DNA of 34,854 bases from Microvirga massiliensis (GCF_001006805.1 NZ_LN811357.1:1-34854), one strand, 5' to 3'. Counted from the stretch's first letter, positions 23,463 through 31,897 are shown. The notes: generated by a model not told the origin, from the sequence alone. Program-made: numbers and translations.

Positions 23463-25346
23463 ATGGCACACGTCACGAACATCGACGCCGGCGTTGCAGA
23501 CGAATTGCACGCCCGCTCTCGGCAACACTGGGCGGCTCGGATCAATGCCGCCCTCATTCCGCTCATCGAGATCCCGGCGGCGCTGATCGTTGTCGCCGAG
23601 ATCGTAGTCCTGCTCGCCGGCATCATTGCTCGCTACGTCTTTCATAGCCCGATCGTCTGGTCGGACGAGCTCGCCGGCATTCTGTTCCTGTGGCTCGCCA
23701 TGCTGGGCGCGGTGATCGCGTTGCAGCGCGGCGAGCACATGCGCATGACGGCCATCGTCGGCATGCTGCCCCCCCGCGCGCAGGCTTTTCTCGACGTGGT
23801 CGCGATGGCGGCAGCTTTGGCCTTTCTCATACTCCTCATCTACCCGGCCTATGAGTTCGCCGCCGACGAGGTCTGGGTCACGACCCCGGCGCTCGAGATT
23901 GCGAACTCCTGGCGCGCCGCCGCGCTGCCGGTCGGCATTGGGTTGATGATGCTGGTGGCCCTGCTGCGGCTGGCAAGTGTCGGTGACTTGCGGCACGTGG
24001 CCGGCGCCCTGGCCTTGGTCGTAGCTGTCGTCGGCCTTCTCACGCTGCTTGCCCCGGTGCTGCAGCCCCTGGGCAATCTCAACCTGCTCATCTTCTTCGT
24101 CGGCTTCGTCGGGGCGATGGTGTTCGCCGCCGTGCCGATCGCCTTTGCGTTCGGCCTGGCAACGTTCGGCTTCATCGCGCTCACGACCAGCACTCCCGAC
24201 GTGGTGGTGATCGGCCGCATGGATGAAGGCATGAGCCACCTCATCCTTCTTGCCGTGCCCCTGTTCGTCTTTCTCGGTCTCTTGATCGAAATGACCGGAA
24301 TGGCCCGCGCGATGGTGGGCTTTCTCGCCAACCTGCTCGGCCACGTGCGGGGCGGGCTCCACTACGTCCTCGTCGGGGCCATGTATCTCGTGTCGGGCAT
24401 CTCGGGGTCAAAGGCGGCCGACATGGCGGCCATCGCGCCCGTGCTGTTCCCGGAAATGAAAGAACGTGGGGCCAAGCCGGGCGACCTGGTGGCCCTCCTA
24501 TCCGCGACCGGTGCTCAGACCGAGACGATTCCGCCGAGCCTCGTGCTCATCACCATCGGCTCTGTCACGGGCGTGTCCATTGCCGCCCTGTTCACGGGCG
24601 GGCTTCTGCCCGCTGTTGTGCTCGCGATCATGCTCTGCGCGGTGGTGTGGTGGCGTTATCGCGGCGAGGATCTGTCCCACGTCCGGCGGGCGACCCGCCG
24701 CGAGATCGGCAGGAGCTTCGTGATTGCCCTTCCTGCCATTGCTCTGCCCTTCGTGATCCGGGCCGCGGTGATCGAGGGAATCGCAACCGCGACCGAGGTG
24801 TCGACGATTGGCATCGTATACTCGGCCCTTGCAGGACTCCTGATCTACCGCCAGTTCGACTGGAGGCGTCTCTACCCCATGCTGGTCGAGACAGCAGGAC
24901 TGTCAGGCGCCATCCTGCTCATCATCGGGGCTGCGACCGGGATGGCCTGGGCTCTGACCCAGTCGGGCTTTTCCGCCTCGCTCGCCACGTTCATGACCGG
25001 TCTGCCGGGAGGCGTGCCGATGTTCCTGGCCGTCACCATCGTGGCGTTCGTGGTCCTCGGGAGCGTGCTGGAGGGTATTCCCGCCATCGTGCTCTTCGGA
25101 CCGCTGCTGTTCCCCATCGCCCGCCAAGTCGGCGTGCACGAGGTCCACTATGCGATGGTGGTCATCTTGGCGATGGGCATCGGCCTGTTCGCGCCGCCCT
25201 TCGGGGTCGGATACTACGCGGCCTGCGCCATCAGCCGCATTCACCCGGACCAAGGCATGAAGCCGATCGTCGGCTACATGCTGGCCCTGATTATCGGCAC
25301 GATCGTCATTGCCGCTGTGCCCTGGATTTCCATTGGGTTCCTGTGA
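23463..25346 (+). CDS. TRAP transporter fused permease (DctQ-DctM)
   Basis: 627 residues. The N-terminal ~190 residues form the small four-helix DctQ domain (VVLLAGIIARYVFHSPIVW, DELAGILFLWLAMLGAV) and the remainder is the large DctM permease, starting around LLIFFVGFVGAMVFAAVPIAF and containing SGISGSKAADMAAIAPVL, SATGAQTETIPPSLVLI and FAPPFGVGYYAACAI. Most relatives encode Q and M as separate genes or a shorter fusion. About 16 membrane segments are expected in total. It completes the importer encoded with the DctP gene, and a stem-loop follows the stop by about 75 bp. Confidence 0.95.
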   Translation: MAHVTNIDAGVADELHARSRQHWAARINAALIPLIEIPAALIVVAEIVVLLAGIIARYVFHSPIVWSDELAGILFLWLAMLGAVIALQRGEHMRMTAIVGMLPPRAQAFLDVVAMAAALAFLILLIYPAYEFAADEVWVTTPALEIANSWRAAALPVGIGLMMLVALLRLASVGDLRHVAGALALVVAVVGLLTLLAPVLQPLGNLNLLIFFVGFVGAMVFAAVPIAFAFGLATFGFIALTTSTPDVVVIGRMDEGMSHLILLAVPLFVFLGLLIEMTGMARAMVGFLANLLGHVRGGLHYVLVGAMYLVSGISGSKAADMAAIAPVLFPEMKERGAKPGDLVALLSATGAQTETIPPSLVLITIGSVTGVSIAALFTGGLLPAVVLAIMLCAVVWWRYRGEDLSHVRRATRREIGRSFVIALPAIALPFVIRAAVIEGIATATEVSTIGIVYSALAGLLIYRQFDWRRLYPMLVETAGLSGAILLIIGAATGMAWALTQSGFSASLATFMTGLPGGVPMFLAVTIVAFVVLGSVLEGIPAIVLFGPLLFPIARQVGVHEVHYAMVVILAMGIGLFAPPFGVGYYAACAISRIHPDQGMKPIVGYMLALIIGTIVIAAVPWISIGFL

Positions 25347-25420
25347 GGGAACTCGGGTTCAACCCGCCTGCTGCGGTCAGAAGGGCATCCGCCGTTGCGG
25401 CCATGACCCTGCCTTCCTCA

Positions 25421-25450
25421 CTCGTCGAGCAGCATTCACTGCTCGACGAG
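25421..25450. terminator. Perfect 12-bp stem-loop between convergent genes
   Basis: CTCGTCGAGCAG (25421-25432), loop CATTCA, and CTGCTCGACGAG (25439-25450) form a perfect inverted repeat 75 bp after the TRAP permease stop. The adjacent PRC-barrel gene points toward it from the other side. No T-run follows on either strand, so it would be a bidirectional stem of the non-canonical kind, or an attachment-like palindrome. Confidence 0.55.
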
Positions 25451-25598
25451 CTCCTTGCATGAGAGTTCGACGTCGCACCTGCCTTGATGGGCTCAGCACA
25501 GCGCAGTTGAGGCTGACGGCCAGAGTAGACCGGGGCTGAGGGGTAGCATTGGCGCGAGTGGGTGATTGACGGGACCGGAGTTCCGACATGCGCCTCGA

Positions 25599-25973
25599 TC
25601 AAATCGCTCGCCAATACGGTGGGATGCGATAGTAATCGTGAAGTTGCTCCTCGCGGTCGCGGTCCGACCAGTCATGCTCGTGAGGCGCGAAGCTCGGTGC
25701 TTGCTTCAGTTCGCTTTCGGTAATGTCCGTCCGGTACCCGCCGAGTTGGGTGTCATAGGCGAGCTTGCCCCACGGGATCGTGTGATCGTCCGCTCCGGGC
25801 TTCCAAACTCCTCCGAAGGCGATCACTGCGTAGGCGACTCGGCCGCTGACCTTCTCGATCATGAGTCGCTTGACCGTGCCGATCCGTTCGCCGCTCGCGT
25901 CGTACACGGTCGTACCCTCGACGCGATCGCTCTCGATGAGTGGCTTAGCGGAGGTGGATGTTGCCTGGGCCAT
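25599..25973 (-). CDS. PRC-barrel domain protein
   Basis: 124 residues. ATG at 25973 is chosen for the GGAGGA six bases before it; an in-frame TTG at 26006 is less likely. The central part (about 10-85) is a PRC-barrel: LIESDRVEGTTVYDASGERIGTVKRL (split by strand turns), then VAYAVIAFGGVWKPGADDHTIPWGKLAYD. PRC-barrels occur in ribosome maturation and photosynthetic proteins, and as stand-alone stress proteins in alphaproteobacteria. The tail is acidic and basic (HEHDWSDRDREEQLHDYYRI). Function is unknown; no signal peptide from this start. Confidence 0.9.
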   Translation of the reverse strand: MAQATSTSAKPLIESDRVEGTTVYDASGERIGTVKRLMIEKVSGRVAYAVIAFGGVWKPGADDHTIPWGKLAYDTQLGGYRTDITESELKQAPSFAPHEHDWSDRDREEQLHDYYRIPPYWRAI

Positions 25974-26287
25974 GCTGGATCCTCCGATCACAAAGGCTAA
26001 CCCCAATAAGCAAACCGCTGTCAGACAGGACAGTCCGCCACGCTCTGACGTTACAACAGTTTCGCGAAAGCTGAAGCAGTTTCGTGAATCCTACCAGAAC
26101 TCAAGTCCGAGCTTCCACAGCATCTGAATACAGAATTTCGATAAGGCCTGCCGAGTATCGGGCATTCTTGCGGCAAACTACGCAGAACCTCGAAAGAACT
26201 GAAGCGATATCTGTCAATGATCTAGCGCCGGGCCACCTGCGAGCAACCCGGCACCGGTGAAAGGTGATCGATATTGACCCCCATGCC
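25974..26287. other. Intergenic region
   Basis: About 310 bp upstream of the PRC-barrel gene and downstream of the FMN-binding gene, both on the minus strand. It should contain the PRC-barrel promoter. I see no gene and no confident promoter boxes. Confidence 0.35.
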
Positions 26288-26794
26288 TCAGCTGAGGTCC
26301 ACCTTCGCGGTATCGGACAGTTCGGTCGGAGGCTTTCCAGTGATGCTGGCTTTCACATAGCCGTACAGGTTCACCACCGTGGATGATGGGCTGTCCCAAT
26401 ACTCGCCCTTTGCGGGGTGCACGCGGATGAGCGCGATCTGCGGATCGTCCTTTCCTTCCGGGAACCAGGCACGCATGGGCGGGGACCACAGCTCATCGAT
26501 CTTGCTGCGATCCCGCACGACCTCGGCCCTGCCGGAGATCGACACATAGGTCTGGTTCGAGGGCTCGCTGAAGGCGATGTTGACCTCGTGATCGCGGGAG
26601 ATCTCCGTGATCTTGGGCGACTGGATCTTCGTGAAGAACCAGAAGTCTCCGTGCTCGTCGGGCGGACATCTGTACATCGGACGGCTGTGGAGCGTGCCGT
26701 CCGTATCGACCGTCGTCACCATCGCGAAGTTGATATCCTTGATAAGGTCGTAGAGCTTCTGCGCATTCGGATCGTTGTGGCCGTGCTGATGCAT
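26288..26794 (-). CDS. Pyridoxamine 5'-phosphate oxidase-related FMN-binding protein
   Basis: 168 residues from ATG at 26794, with AGGAG nine bases upstream. It matches the general stress protein 26 type of the split-barrel flavin-binding family: LYDLIKDINFAMVTTVD, LHSRPMYRC, FWFFTKIQSPKITEI, VNIAFSEPSNQTYVSISGRAEVV and IDELWSPPMRAWFPEGKDDP. Members bind FMN or F420 and several are stress-induced. The initial MHQHGHND is His-rich. No obvious partner; next to PRC-barrel and DUF488 genes, it fits a stress-response group. Confidence 0.92.
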   Translation of the reverse strand: MHQHGHNDPNAQKLYDLIKDINFAMVTTVDTDGTLHSRPMYRCPPDEHGDFWFFTKIQSPKITEISRDHEVNIAFSEPSNQTYVSISGRAEVVRDRSKIDELWSPPMRAWFPEGKDDPQIALIRVHPAKGEYWDSPSSTVVNLYGYVKASITGKPPTELSDTAKVDLS

Positions 26795-27024
26795 GGGTGA
26801 CTCCTCGTGGCTGCGGCAGCAGCGGAACGCAGGACGGCGTAACGAGCCATCGCGTTGCACTGTCAGGCAAAAATCACGGACGGCGGGGGATCGTATCCGG
26901 ATCCGCCCGACCAGGACGCTACCTGACAACCTGTGAGCCGGTCTTTGGTTTCCCGTATCGGTCAGGGTAGAGAACCGGGCCATGCCCGGCGAGCGGCGTT
27001 CATGCGCGCGGGGCGATCGCCCCG

Positions 27025-27474
27025 TCAGAGCTGCGGCGGGAAGAGGTCCGTCACCTTGAAACCTTGCGCGGCAAGCCGGCCGCTCAGGATCCGGCGATGG
27101 CAATGCGCAGGATCGCGCTCGAAGCAGAGGAGGCAGACCGGCGCAGCGGCAGCCTCCTTCGCGAGGCGCGCCAGAGCCTCGGTTGCCGCGGCCGTGGTGA
27201 GTACCTCCTCGCAGAAGATGCGGTGCATCGTATCGGCATCGCCGGCGCGGGCGGCCGCACGCCCGGCGGCCGGCGTTCCAAGCTCCCGGTAGTGCTCGTA
27301 GCCGATGCCGGCCTCCACGAGGGTGCCTCGCAGCGCGTTCTTCGAGAAGCCGCGCTTCCGAGAGAGCGCGACCGCCCGCACATCTGCGACCGAGGTAATT
27401 CCGGCATCCTTCAGCGCGAGCAGAAACCGCTCCGAATCCGCCCCTTCGTAGCCGATCGTGAAGATCTCCGGCAC
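27025..27474 (-). CDS. DUF488 family protein
   Basis: 149 residues. There is no ATG near the family start, and GTG at 27474 with GAGGAG eight bases upstream gives a proper N-terminus, VPEIFTIGYEGADSERF. Conserved DUF488 features follow: VADVRAVALSRKRGFSKNALR, YEHYRELGTP, and the terminal CLLCFERDPAHCHRRILSGRLA. The Cys-rich C-x-x-C-F-E and C-H-R motifs are typical and may bind metal or act in catalysis. Function is not known. It is divergent from the mrp gene with a gap under 100 bp. Confidence 0.9.
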   Translation of the reverse strand: MPEIFTIGYEGADSERFLLALKDAGITSVADVRAVALSRKRGFSKNALRGTLVEAGIGYEHYRELGTPAAGRAAARAGDADTMHRIFCEEVLTTAAATEALARLAKEAAAAPVCLLCFERDPAHCHRRILSGRLAAQGFKVTDLFPPQL

Positions 27475-27568
27475 CTGTGAAGCTCCTCGTCCCCTTAACG
27501 TCTTCGCTGCCAGCCTATAGATGACCAGGAAAGGTCGTCCATGCGACGACGGCGACAGGAGTTCAGCC

Positions 27569-28693
27569 TTGGCGATCACCCGTGAACACGTGCTCCAGGC
27601 CCTCGCCACCGTCCCGGTGGATGCAGCCGGCACCACCCTCACCGCCTCCGGGCGCCTCTCGGACATCGTCATCGACCAGAACGCGCGGGTGATGTTCTCG
27701 ATCGCGGTCGAGCCGGCCGAAGCTTCCGCGATGGAGAAGGTCCGCCAGGCCGCCGAAGCCGCCGTGAAGGGGCTTCCCGGGGTCAAGGCCGTGTTCGCCA
27801 GCCTCACGGCGGATCGGGCTCCGGGCGCTCCGAAGACCTCGTCGCCGGTCCAGCCGGGCCGGCCCCAGGCAGCCCCGACCGCGAAGGCGCAGGCCATCCC
27901 CGGCGTCAAGCACGTCATCGCCGTCGCTTCGGGCAAGGGCGGTGTCGGCAAGTCCACGACGGCCTGCAACCTGGCGCTCGGGCTCCAGGCCATGGGCCTC
28001 AAGGTTGGCCTCCTCGATGCCGATATCTATGGCCCCTCGATGCCGAAGCTCTTCGGCGTGCACGGCAAGCCCCGAGTGATCTCCGGCCGCATCCTGGAGC
28101 CGATGGACGGATACGGCATCCGCCTGATGTCGATCGGCTTCCTGGTCGATGAGGAAGCCGCCATGATCTGGCGGGGGCCGATGGTGATGTCGGCGATCAC
28201 GCAGATGTTGCGCGAAGTCGCCTGGGGCGAGCTCGACGTGCTCGTCGTCGACATGCCTCCCGGCACGGGCGACGCACAGCTCACAATGGCGCAGGCCACG
28301 CCGCTGGCCGGCGCGGTGATCGTGTCGACCCCGCAGGATCTCGCGCTGATCGATGCGCGGCGCGGCGTCACCATGTTCCGCCGCGTCGAGATCCCGATTC
28401 TCGGCATCGTCGAGAACATGGCGACGTTCATCTGCCCGCATTGCGGAAAGAACTCCGACATCTTCGGCCATGGCGGCGCGAGGGAGGAAGCGGCCCGTCT
28501 CGGCGTGCCGTTCCTCGGCGAAGTCCCGCTCACGATGGAGATCCGCGAAACCTCGGATGCCGGGCGTCCAGTCGTTGCCGTCGATCCGGAGGGACCGCAA
28601 GCCCAAATCTATCGCCGCATGGCCGCGGAGATCTGGCAGACGCTGTCGGGCGGCGGGGCCGCACGCCCGGCGCCCCGGATCGTGATCGAGTAG
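27569..28693 (+). CDS. mrp: Mrp/ApbC iron-sulfur cluster carrier ATPase
   Basis: 374 residues. TTG at 27569 is chosen because AGGAG lies seven bases upstream and the product starts LAITREHVLQAL, as relatives do; an ATG at 27521 is the alternative. An N-terminal MIP18/FSCA domain (1-80) precedes a Pro/Ala linker and the ParA-like ATPase with a deviant Walker A SGKGGVGKST (121-130). DADIYGPSMPKLFG, DMPPGTGDAQLT and the Fe-S-binding ICPHCGK (C-x-x-C) follow. It carries 4Fe-4S clusters to apoproteins. It lies 6 bp before fdhD, consistent with supplying clusters to the formate dehydrogenase encoded in this island. Confidence 0.95.
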   Translation: MAITREHVLQALATVPVDAAGTTLTASGRLSDIVIDQNARVMFSIAVEPAEASAMEKVRQAAEAAVKGLPGVKAVFASLTADRAPGAPKTSSPVQPGRPQAAPTAKAQAIPGVKHVIAVASGKGGVGKSTTACNLALGLQAMGLKVGLLDADIYGPSMPKLFGVHGKPRVISGRILEPMDGYGIRLMSIGFLVDEEAAMIWRGPMVMSAITQMLREVAWGELDVLVVDMPPGTGDAQLTMAQATPLAGAVIVSTPQDLALIDARRGVTMFRRVEIPILGIVENMATFICPHCGKNSDIFGHGGAREEAARLGVPFLGEVPLTMEIRETSDAGRPVVAVDPEGPQAQIYRRMAAEIWQTLSGGGAARPAPRIVIE

Positions 28694-28699
28694 ATCGGG

Positions 28700-29587
28700 A
28701 TGGACGAGATCCGCATTCCGCCGCTCATCCTGCCGGATCCCAAGGATCCGCGACTCACGCAGGCCGTGGCTGGAATCGACGAAAGAGGAGAGCCTGTCGA
28801 AACGGCCGTTCCGGTGGAGCGTGCGCTGACGCTTTACCTGAACGCGCAGGAGATCGTCACCATGATGACGATCAACGATTATCCCGAGTACCTCGCACTC
28901 GGCTATCTCCTCAATCAGAACATGCTGAAGGCGGACGATATCGTCACGGGCGTAGACTACGACGACGATCTCTCCGTTGTCGTCGTTCGCACCGAGCACG
29001 AGACCAACTTCGAGGACAAGCTGCGCAAGCGCACGCAGACGAGCGGCTGCGCGCAGGGCACAGCATTCGGCGATCTCATGGAGGCGCTCGATCGCGTGCA
29101 ACTCCCGAAAACGCCGCTGCATACATCGTGGCTCTATCGCCTGACGCACGAGATCAACACGGCGCCTTCGCTTTATCTCGAGGCCGGCGCGATCCACGGC
29201 TGCGTTCTCGCCGCCGAGGATCGAGTGCTCGTCTACATGGAGGACGTCGGACGCCACAACGCGGCCGACAAGATCGCCGGCTGGATGTTCCGTCACGGCG
29301 TCGGGGGCGGCGACAAGATCTTCTACACGACCGGCCGCCTTACCTCGGAGATGGTCATCAAGACCGTCCGCATGGGGATTCCGATTCTCGTGTCGCGATC
29401 CGGCTTCACGGCCTGGGGCGTCGAGCTTGCTCGCCAGTGCGGCCTCACGCTGATCGGGCGCGCCCGCGGCAAGCGCTTCATTGCGCTCTCGGGCGAAGAC
29501 CGGATCGTCTTCGACCAGGATCTCACCTACGTGGCCGAGGAATCCGCAAAGCACCGGCGCAAGGGTGCGGAGCCGCGCGATGACTGA
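28700..29587 (+). CDS. fdhD: Formate dehydrogenase accessory sulfurtransferase FdhD
   Basis: 295 residues. FdhD passes sulfur from a cysteine desulfurase to the molybdenum/tungsten cofactor of formate dehydrogenase. Signature parts are visible: LTLYLNAQEIVTMMTIND, YPEYLALGYLLNQ, the active segment TQTSGCAQGTAFGDLM (Cys117) and VGRHNAADKIAGW near the C-terminal half. Enterobacterial FdhD has C-x-x-C here; this one has only Cys117, with Gly at the second position. It is encoded 6 bp after mrp and overlaps mobA by 8 bp, so the three genes are co-expressed. Weak ribosome site, so coupling is likely. Confidence 0.95.
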   Translation: MDEIRIPPLILPDPKDPRLTQAVAGIDERGEPVETAVPVERALTLYLNAQEIVTMMTINDYPEYLALGYLLNQNMLKADDIVTGVDYDDDLSVVVVRTEHETNFEDKLRKRTQTSGCAQGTAFGDLMEALDRVQLPKTPLHTSWLYRLTHEINTAPSLYLEAGAIHGCVLAAEDRVLVYMEDVGRHNAADKIAGWMFRHGVGGGDKIFYTTGRLTSEMVIKTVRMGIPILVSRSGFTAWGVELARQCGLTLIGRARGKRFIALSGEDRIVFDQDLTYVAEESAKHRRKGAEPRDD

Positions 29588-30212
29588 TCCTCATCCGAAG
29601 ACACTGGGCGTTCTCCTGGCCGGAGGCCTTGCTCGACGCATGGGTGGCGGCGACAAGCCGCTGCGGAGGATCGGCGGGCGAACCATCCTGGAGCGTGTGC
29701 TGGAGCGCTTCGCGCCGCAATGCGATGGCCTGATCCTGAACGCCAATGGCGATCCGGCGCGGTTCGCAGACCTCGATTTGCCCGTCGTCGCTGATACGGT
29801 CGAGGGTTTTGCAGGCCCTCTCGCCGGCATTCTCGCGGCGCTCGAGTGGGCTCGGGAGCATCGCCCCGATTGTGAATGGGTGGCGAGCGTCGCCGCCGAC
29901 ACGCCGTTCCTGCCGCGGGATCTCGTCGCGCAACTGCACGAGGCACGCACAACCGCGAACCTTCCGCTTGCCTGCGCGTCCTCCGGCGGGCGGGCCCATC
30001 CGGTTAACGCCCTCTGGCCCGTGGCATTGGCCTCGGACCTGCGGCACGCACTCACCGTGGAGGATTTGCGCAAGATCGACCGCTGGACCGCGCGTCACGG
30101 GATTGCGCATGTCGAATGGCCGATCGAGCCTGTCGACCCCTTCTTCAACGCCAACACTCCCGAAGACATCGCGGAAGCCGAGGAGATGCTCGTCGCCCAT
30201 GGCGACATCTGA
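29580..30212 (+). CDS. mobA: Molybdenum cofactor guanylyltransferase MobA
   Basis: 210 residues from ATG at 29580, which overlaps the end of fdhD. MobA transfers GMP to molybdopterin to make the guanine dinucleotide cofactor used by formate dehydrogenase. The nucleotide-binding opening is LGVLLAGGLARRMGGGDKPL (consensus LAGGxSxRMGxDK), followed by GPLAGILAALEWA, SVAADTPFLPRDL and HPVNALWP. The C-terminus ends in PFFNANTPEDIAEAE, the usual N-T-P-E-D motif. Full length for the family. Confidence 0.95.
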   Translation: MTDPHPKTLGVLLAGGLARRMGGGDKPLRRIGGRTILERVLERFAPQCDGLILNANGDPARFADLDLPVVADTVEGFAGPLAGILAALEWAREHRPDCEWVASVAADTPFLPRDLVAQLHEARTTANLPLACASSGGRAHPVNALWPVALASDLRHALTVEDLRKIDRWTARHGIAHVEWPIEPVDPFFNANTPEDIAEAEEMLVAHGDI

Positions 30213-30282
30213 GCTCTTAAAGTGTAGGTTAGGTTTCGGTACAATTCGCGGCGAGAAGAACAGGCCGCTGGGAGGTGAGAGC

Positions 30283-30468
30283 ATGAAAATCATTCTTTTG
30301 TCGGCCGTCGTTGCCCTGGTGCTGGGATACGCCGCCTTCTTCGTGCTGAGCAGCGAGCAGCGTCCCGCCTATGAAGCGTTCTCCACATCGAGCGTGCGCG
30401 TCGGCGAGCCCAGCCACAACCTCGTCGGACCGGACTGGAGCGGTGAAAACCAGGTTCCGTCGAGCTGA
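30283..30468 (+). CDS. Small membrane-anchored or secreted protein
   Basis: 61 residues with a strong ribosome site (GGAGGTGAGAGC before the ATG). A single hydrophobic segment (MKIILLSAVVALVLGYAAFFVLSS) is followed by a short polar tail ending VRVGEPSHNLVGPDWSG. The segment could be an uncleaved anchor or a signal peptide. I do not recognise a family. It sits between mobA and the convergent moeA, so a minor role in the formate dehydrogenase island is possible but unsupported. Confidence 0.75.
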   Translation: MKIILLSAVVALVLGYAAFFVLSSEQRPAYEAFSTSSVRVGEPSHNLVGPDWSGENQVPSS

Positions 30469-30549
30469 TATCCGCAAGGGGCGCGGTTGCCCTAACCTGC
30501 GCTCTTTCGGTGAGCGCCATGTCGCGCTTTGCTTTTAGCGTCGGCGCTG

Positions 30550-30586
30550 CCCCCTCACCCGCGCGCAACGCGCGCGGGTGAGGGGG
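30550..30586. terminator. 16-bp GC-rich stem-loop between convergent mobA-side gene and moeA
   Basis: CCCCTCACCCGCGCG at 30551-30565 pairs with CGCGCGGGTGAGGGG at 30571-30585 and one more C-G pair outside, loop CAACG. It lies 80 bp after the small protein gene and 14 bp beyond the moeA stop. The CCCCTCACCC core is shared with the repeat region at 32490-32720. It may be both a shared terminator and a member of a dispersed repeat family. Confidence 0.6.
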
Positions 30587-30599
30587 GAAACACTGCGCC

Positions 30600-31850
30600 C
30601 TACGAGATCATTTCATAAGGCAGAAAGCCAACAACGGCGCCAGGTTCTATTCGTGTAGTCGGCTCGTCGAGCACCACCAATCCGTCTGTCTCCGTCAGTG
30701 ACGTGATGACGCCCGCACCCTCCCGGGGATGCTTGTGCGCCGTGAGACGCCCGTCGGACTCCCGCACGAGCCGCACGCGCACGAACTCGCGGCGGCCTTC
30801 CTTCTTGCGATAGGGAAAGGCGGCCACGACCGGCAGGGGCAATGGCTCTCTGAACTCCTCACCCTGCAGACGCGCGATTAGCGCGCGCGCGACCTGGGTG
30901 AACGTGACGAACACCGCAACCGGGTTGCCGGGCAAGCCGATGAACGGCGTGCCGCCGACGATTCCGAGCGCTACGGGCCGTCCTGGCTTGATCGCCATGC
31001 GCCAGAACGTGAGGCTGCCGCGGGCCTCGACCGCCGCCTTCACGTGATCCTCCTCGCCTGTCGAGACGCCACCAGATGTCAGGATGAGGTCGTAGCGCGC
31101 CGAGGCCTCGGCGAGAGCGCGGCTCACGGCCTCATGCCGGTCCGGCAGGATGCCGAGATCGTCGACCCGACAGCCGAGACGCATCAGGAGCGGACGCAGG
31201 AGCAGCCGGTTGGAGTCATAGATCGCGCCGGGCCGCAGGGATGCCCCGGGCCCAACGAGCTCGTTCCCCGTCGAGAACAGCGCAACCGACAAGGGTTGCC
31301 AGACGTCGACCTCCGAGATCCCGAGCGCCGCCAGGAGCGCAATTTCCTGGGGTGCGAGGCGCCGACCGGCCGGCAACGCCTCCTGTCCGCGTGCCAGATC
31401 CTCACCGGCGAGGCGGCGGTTCGCTCCCGCCTTCAGTCCCGCTGGAAGCGCGACGCCGTCCGGCCCGACGCTGACGTCCTCCTGCATGAAGACTGTGTCG
31501 AGTCCAGCAGGCATCGGGGCGCCGGTGAAGATGCGGACCGCCTCCCCGGCTCCGACCTCCAGGGCGCTGTCTCCCGCGGCGATGCGGCGATGGACGGGAA
31601 GAACCGTCGCCTCTCCGGAACGGAGATCGCGAAAGCGCACCGCGTATCCGTCGACGGCGGAATTATCGAATGGCGGCAGGTCGATCGGAGCAATGACCGG
31701 AGCCGCCAGGACACGTCCATCGGCCTCGTCCAGCCTGACCTTCTCGCGCGCGACGACGCAGGCCACGCGATCGCGGATGATCTGGTGCGCCGCATCGACC
31801 GCGAGCAGCGGGCCGCCGAAGGCGAAACAGTCGTTCGAGAGTTGAGCCAT
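30600..31850 (-). CDS. moeA: Molybdopterin molybdenumtransferase MoeA
   Basis: 416 residues from ATG at 31850, with GGGGAGGG eight bases upstream; an upstream ATG at 31901 would add 17 residues that do not look family-like. MoeA inserts molybdate into adenylylated molybdopterin. Motifs: the N-terminal PPFDNSAVDGYAV, then GAPMPAGLDTVFMQED, STGNELVGPG, the catalytic LTSGGVSTGEEDHVK and GLPGNPVAVFVTF, and the C-terminal domain with RREFVRVRL. It is 47 bp downstream of mobB on the same strand, so both probably form one operon with it. Confidence 0.95.
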   Translation of the reverse strand: MAQLSNDCFAFGGPLLAVDAAHQIIRDRVACVVAREKVRLDEADGRVLAAPVIAPIDLPPFDNSAVDGYAVRFRDLRSGEATVLPVHRRIAAGDSALEVGAGEAVRIFTGAPMPAGLDTVFMQEDVSVGPDGVALPAGLKAGANRRLAGEDLARGQEALPAGRRLAPQEIALLAALGISEVDVWQPLSVALFSTGNELVGPGASLRPGAIYDSNRLLLRPLLMRLGCRVDDLGILPDRHEAVSRALAEASARYDLILTSGGVSTGEEDHVKAAVEARGSLTFWRMAIKPGRPVALGIVGGTPFIGLPGNPVAVFVTFTQVARALIARLQGEEFREPLPLPVVAAFPYRKKEGRREFVRVRLVRESDGRLTAHKHPREGAGVITSLTETDGLVVLDEPTTRIEPGAVVGFLPYEMIS

Positions 31851-31897
31851 GGTGCAGACCCTCCCCGGACAGGTGGTGTCCGGCCATGGCCGTTCCG

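Noticed and set aside
23382..24362. 326-codon minus-strand frame over the TRAP permease
   Set aside because: Antisense to membrane-helix codons, giving a Gln/His/Asp-rich sequence without domain features.
18789..25346. Naming the operon an apiose or sulfoquinovose (sulfo-transketolase) pathway
   Set aside because: Both known routes use two-chain transketolases, but the kinase (apulose) or sulfosugar isomerase and sulfoquinovosidase expected beside them are absent here. Kept as open possibilities only.
25421..25450. Canonical Rho-independent terminator
   Set aside because: The stem is perfect but no T-run follows on either strand, so I list it with moderate confidence only.
27563..29554. 663-codon open frame on the minus strand across mrp and fdhD
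   Set aside because: It is antisense to two clear genes, its translation is basic/acidic and His/Arg/Asp-rich with no family features. GC-rich coding DNA commonly leaves such frames open.
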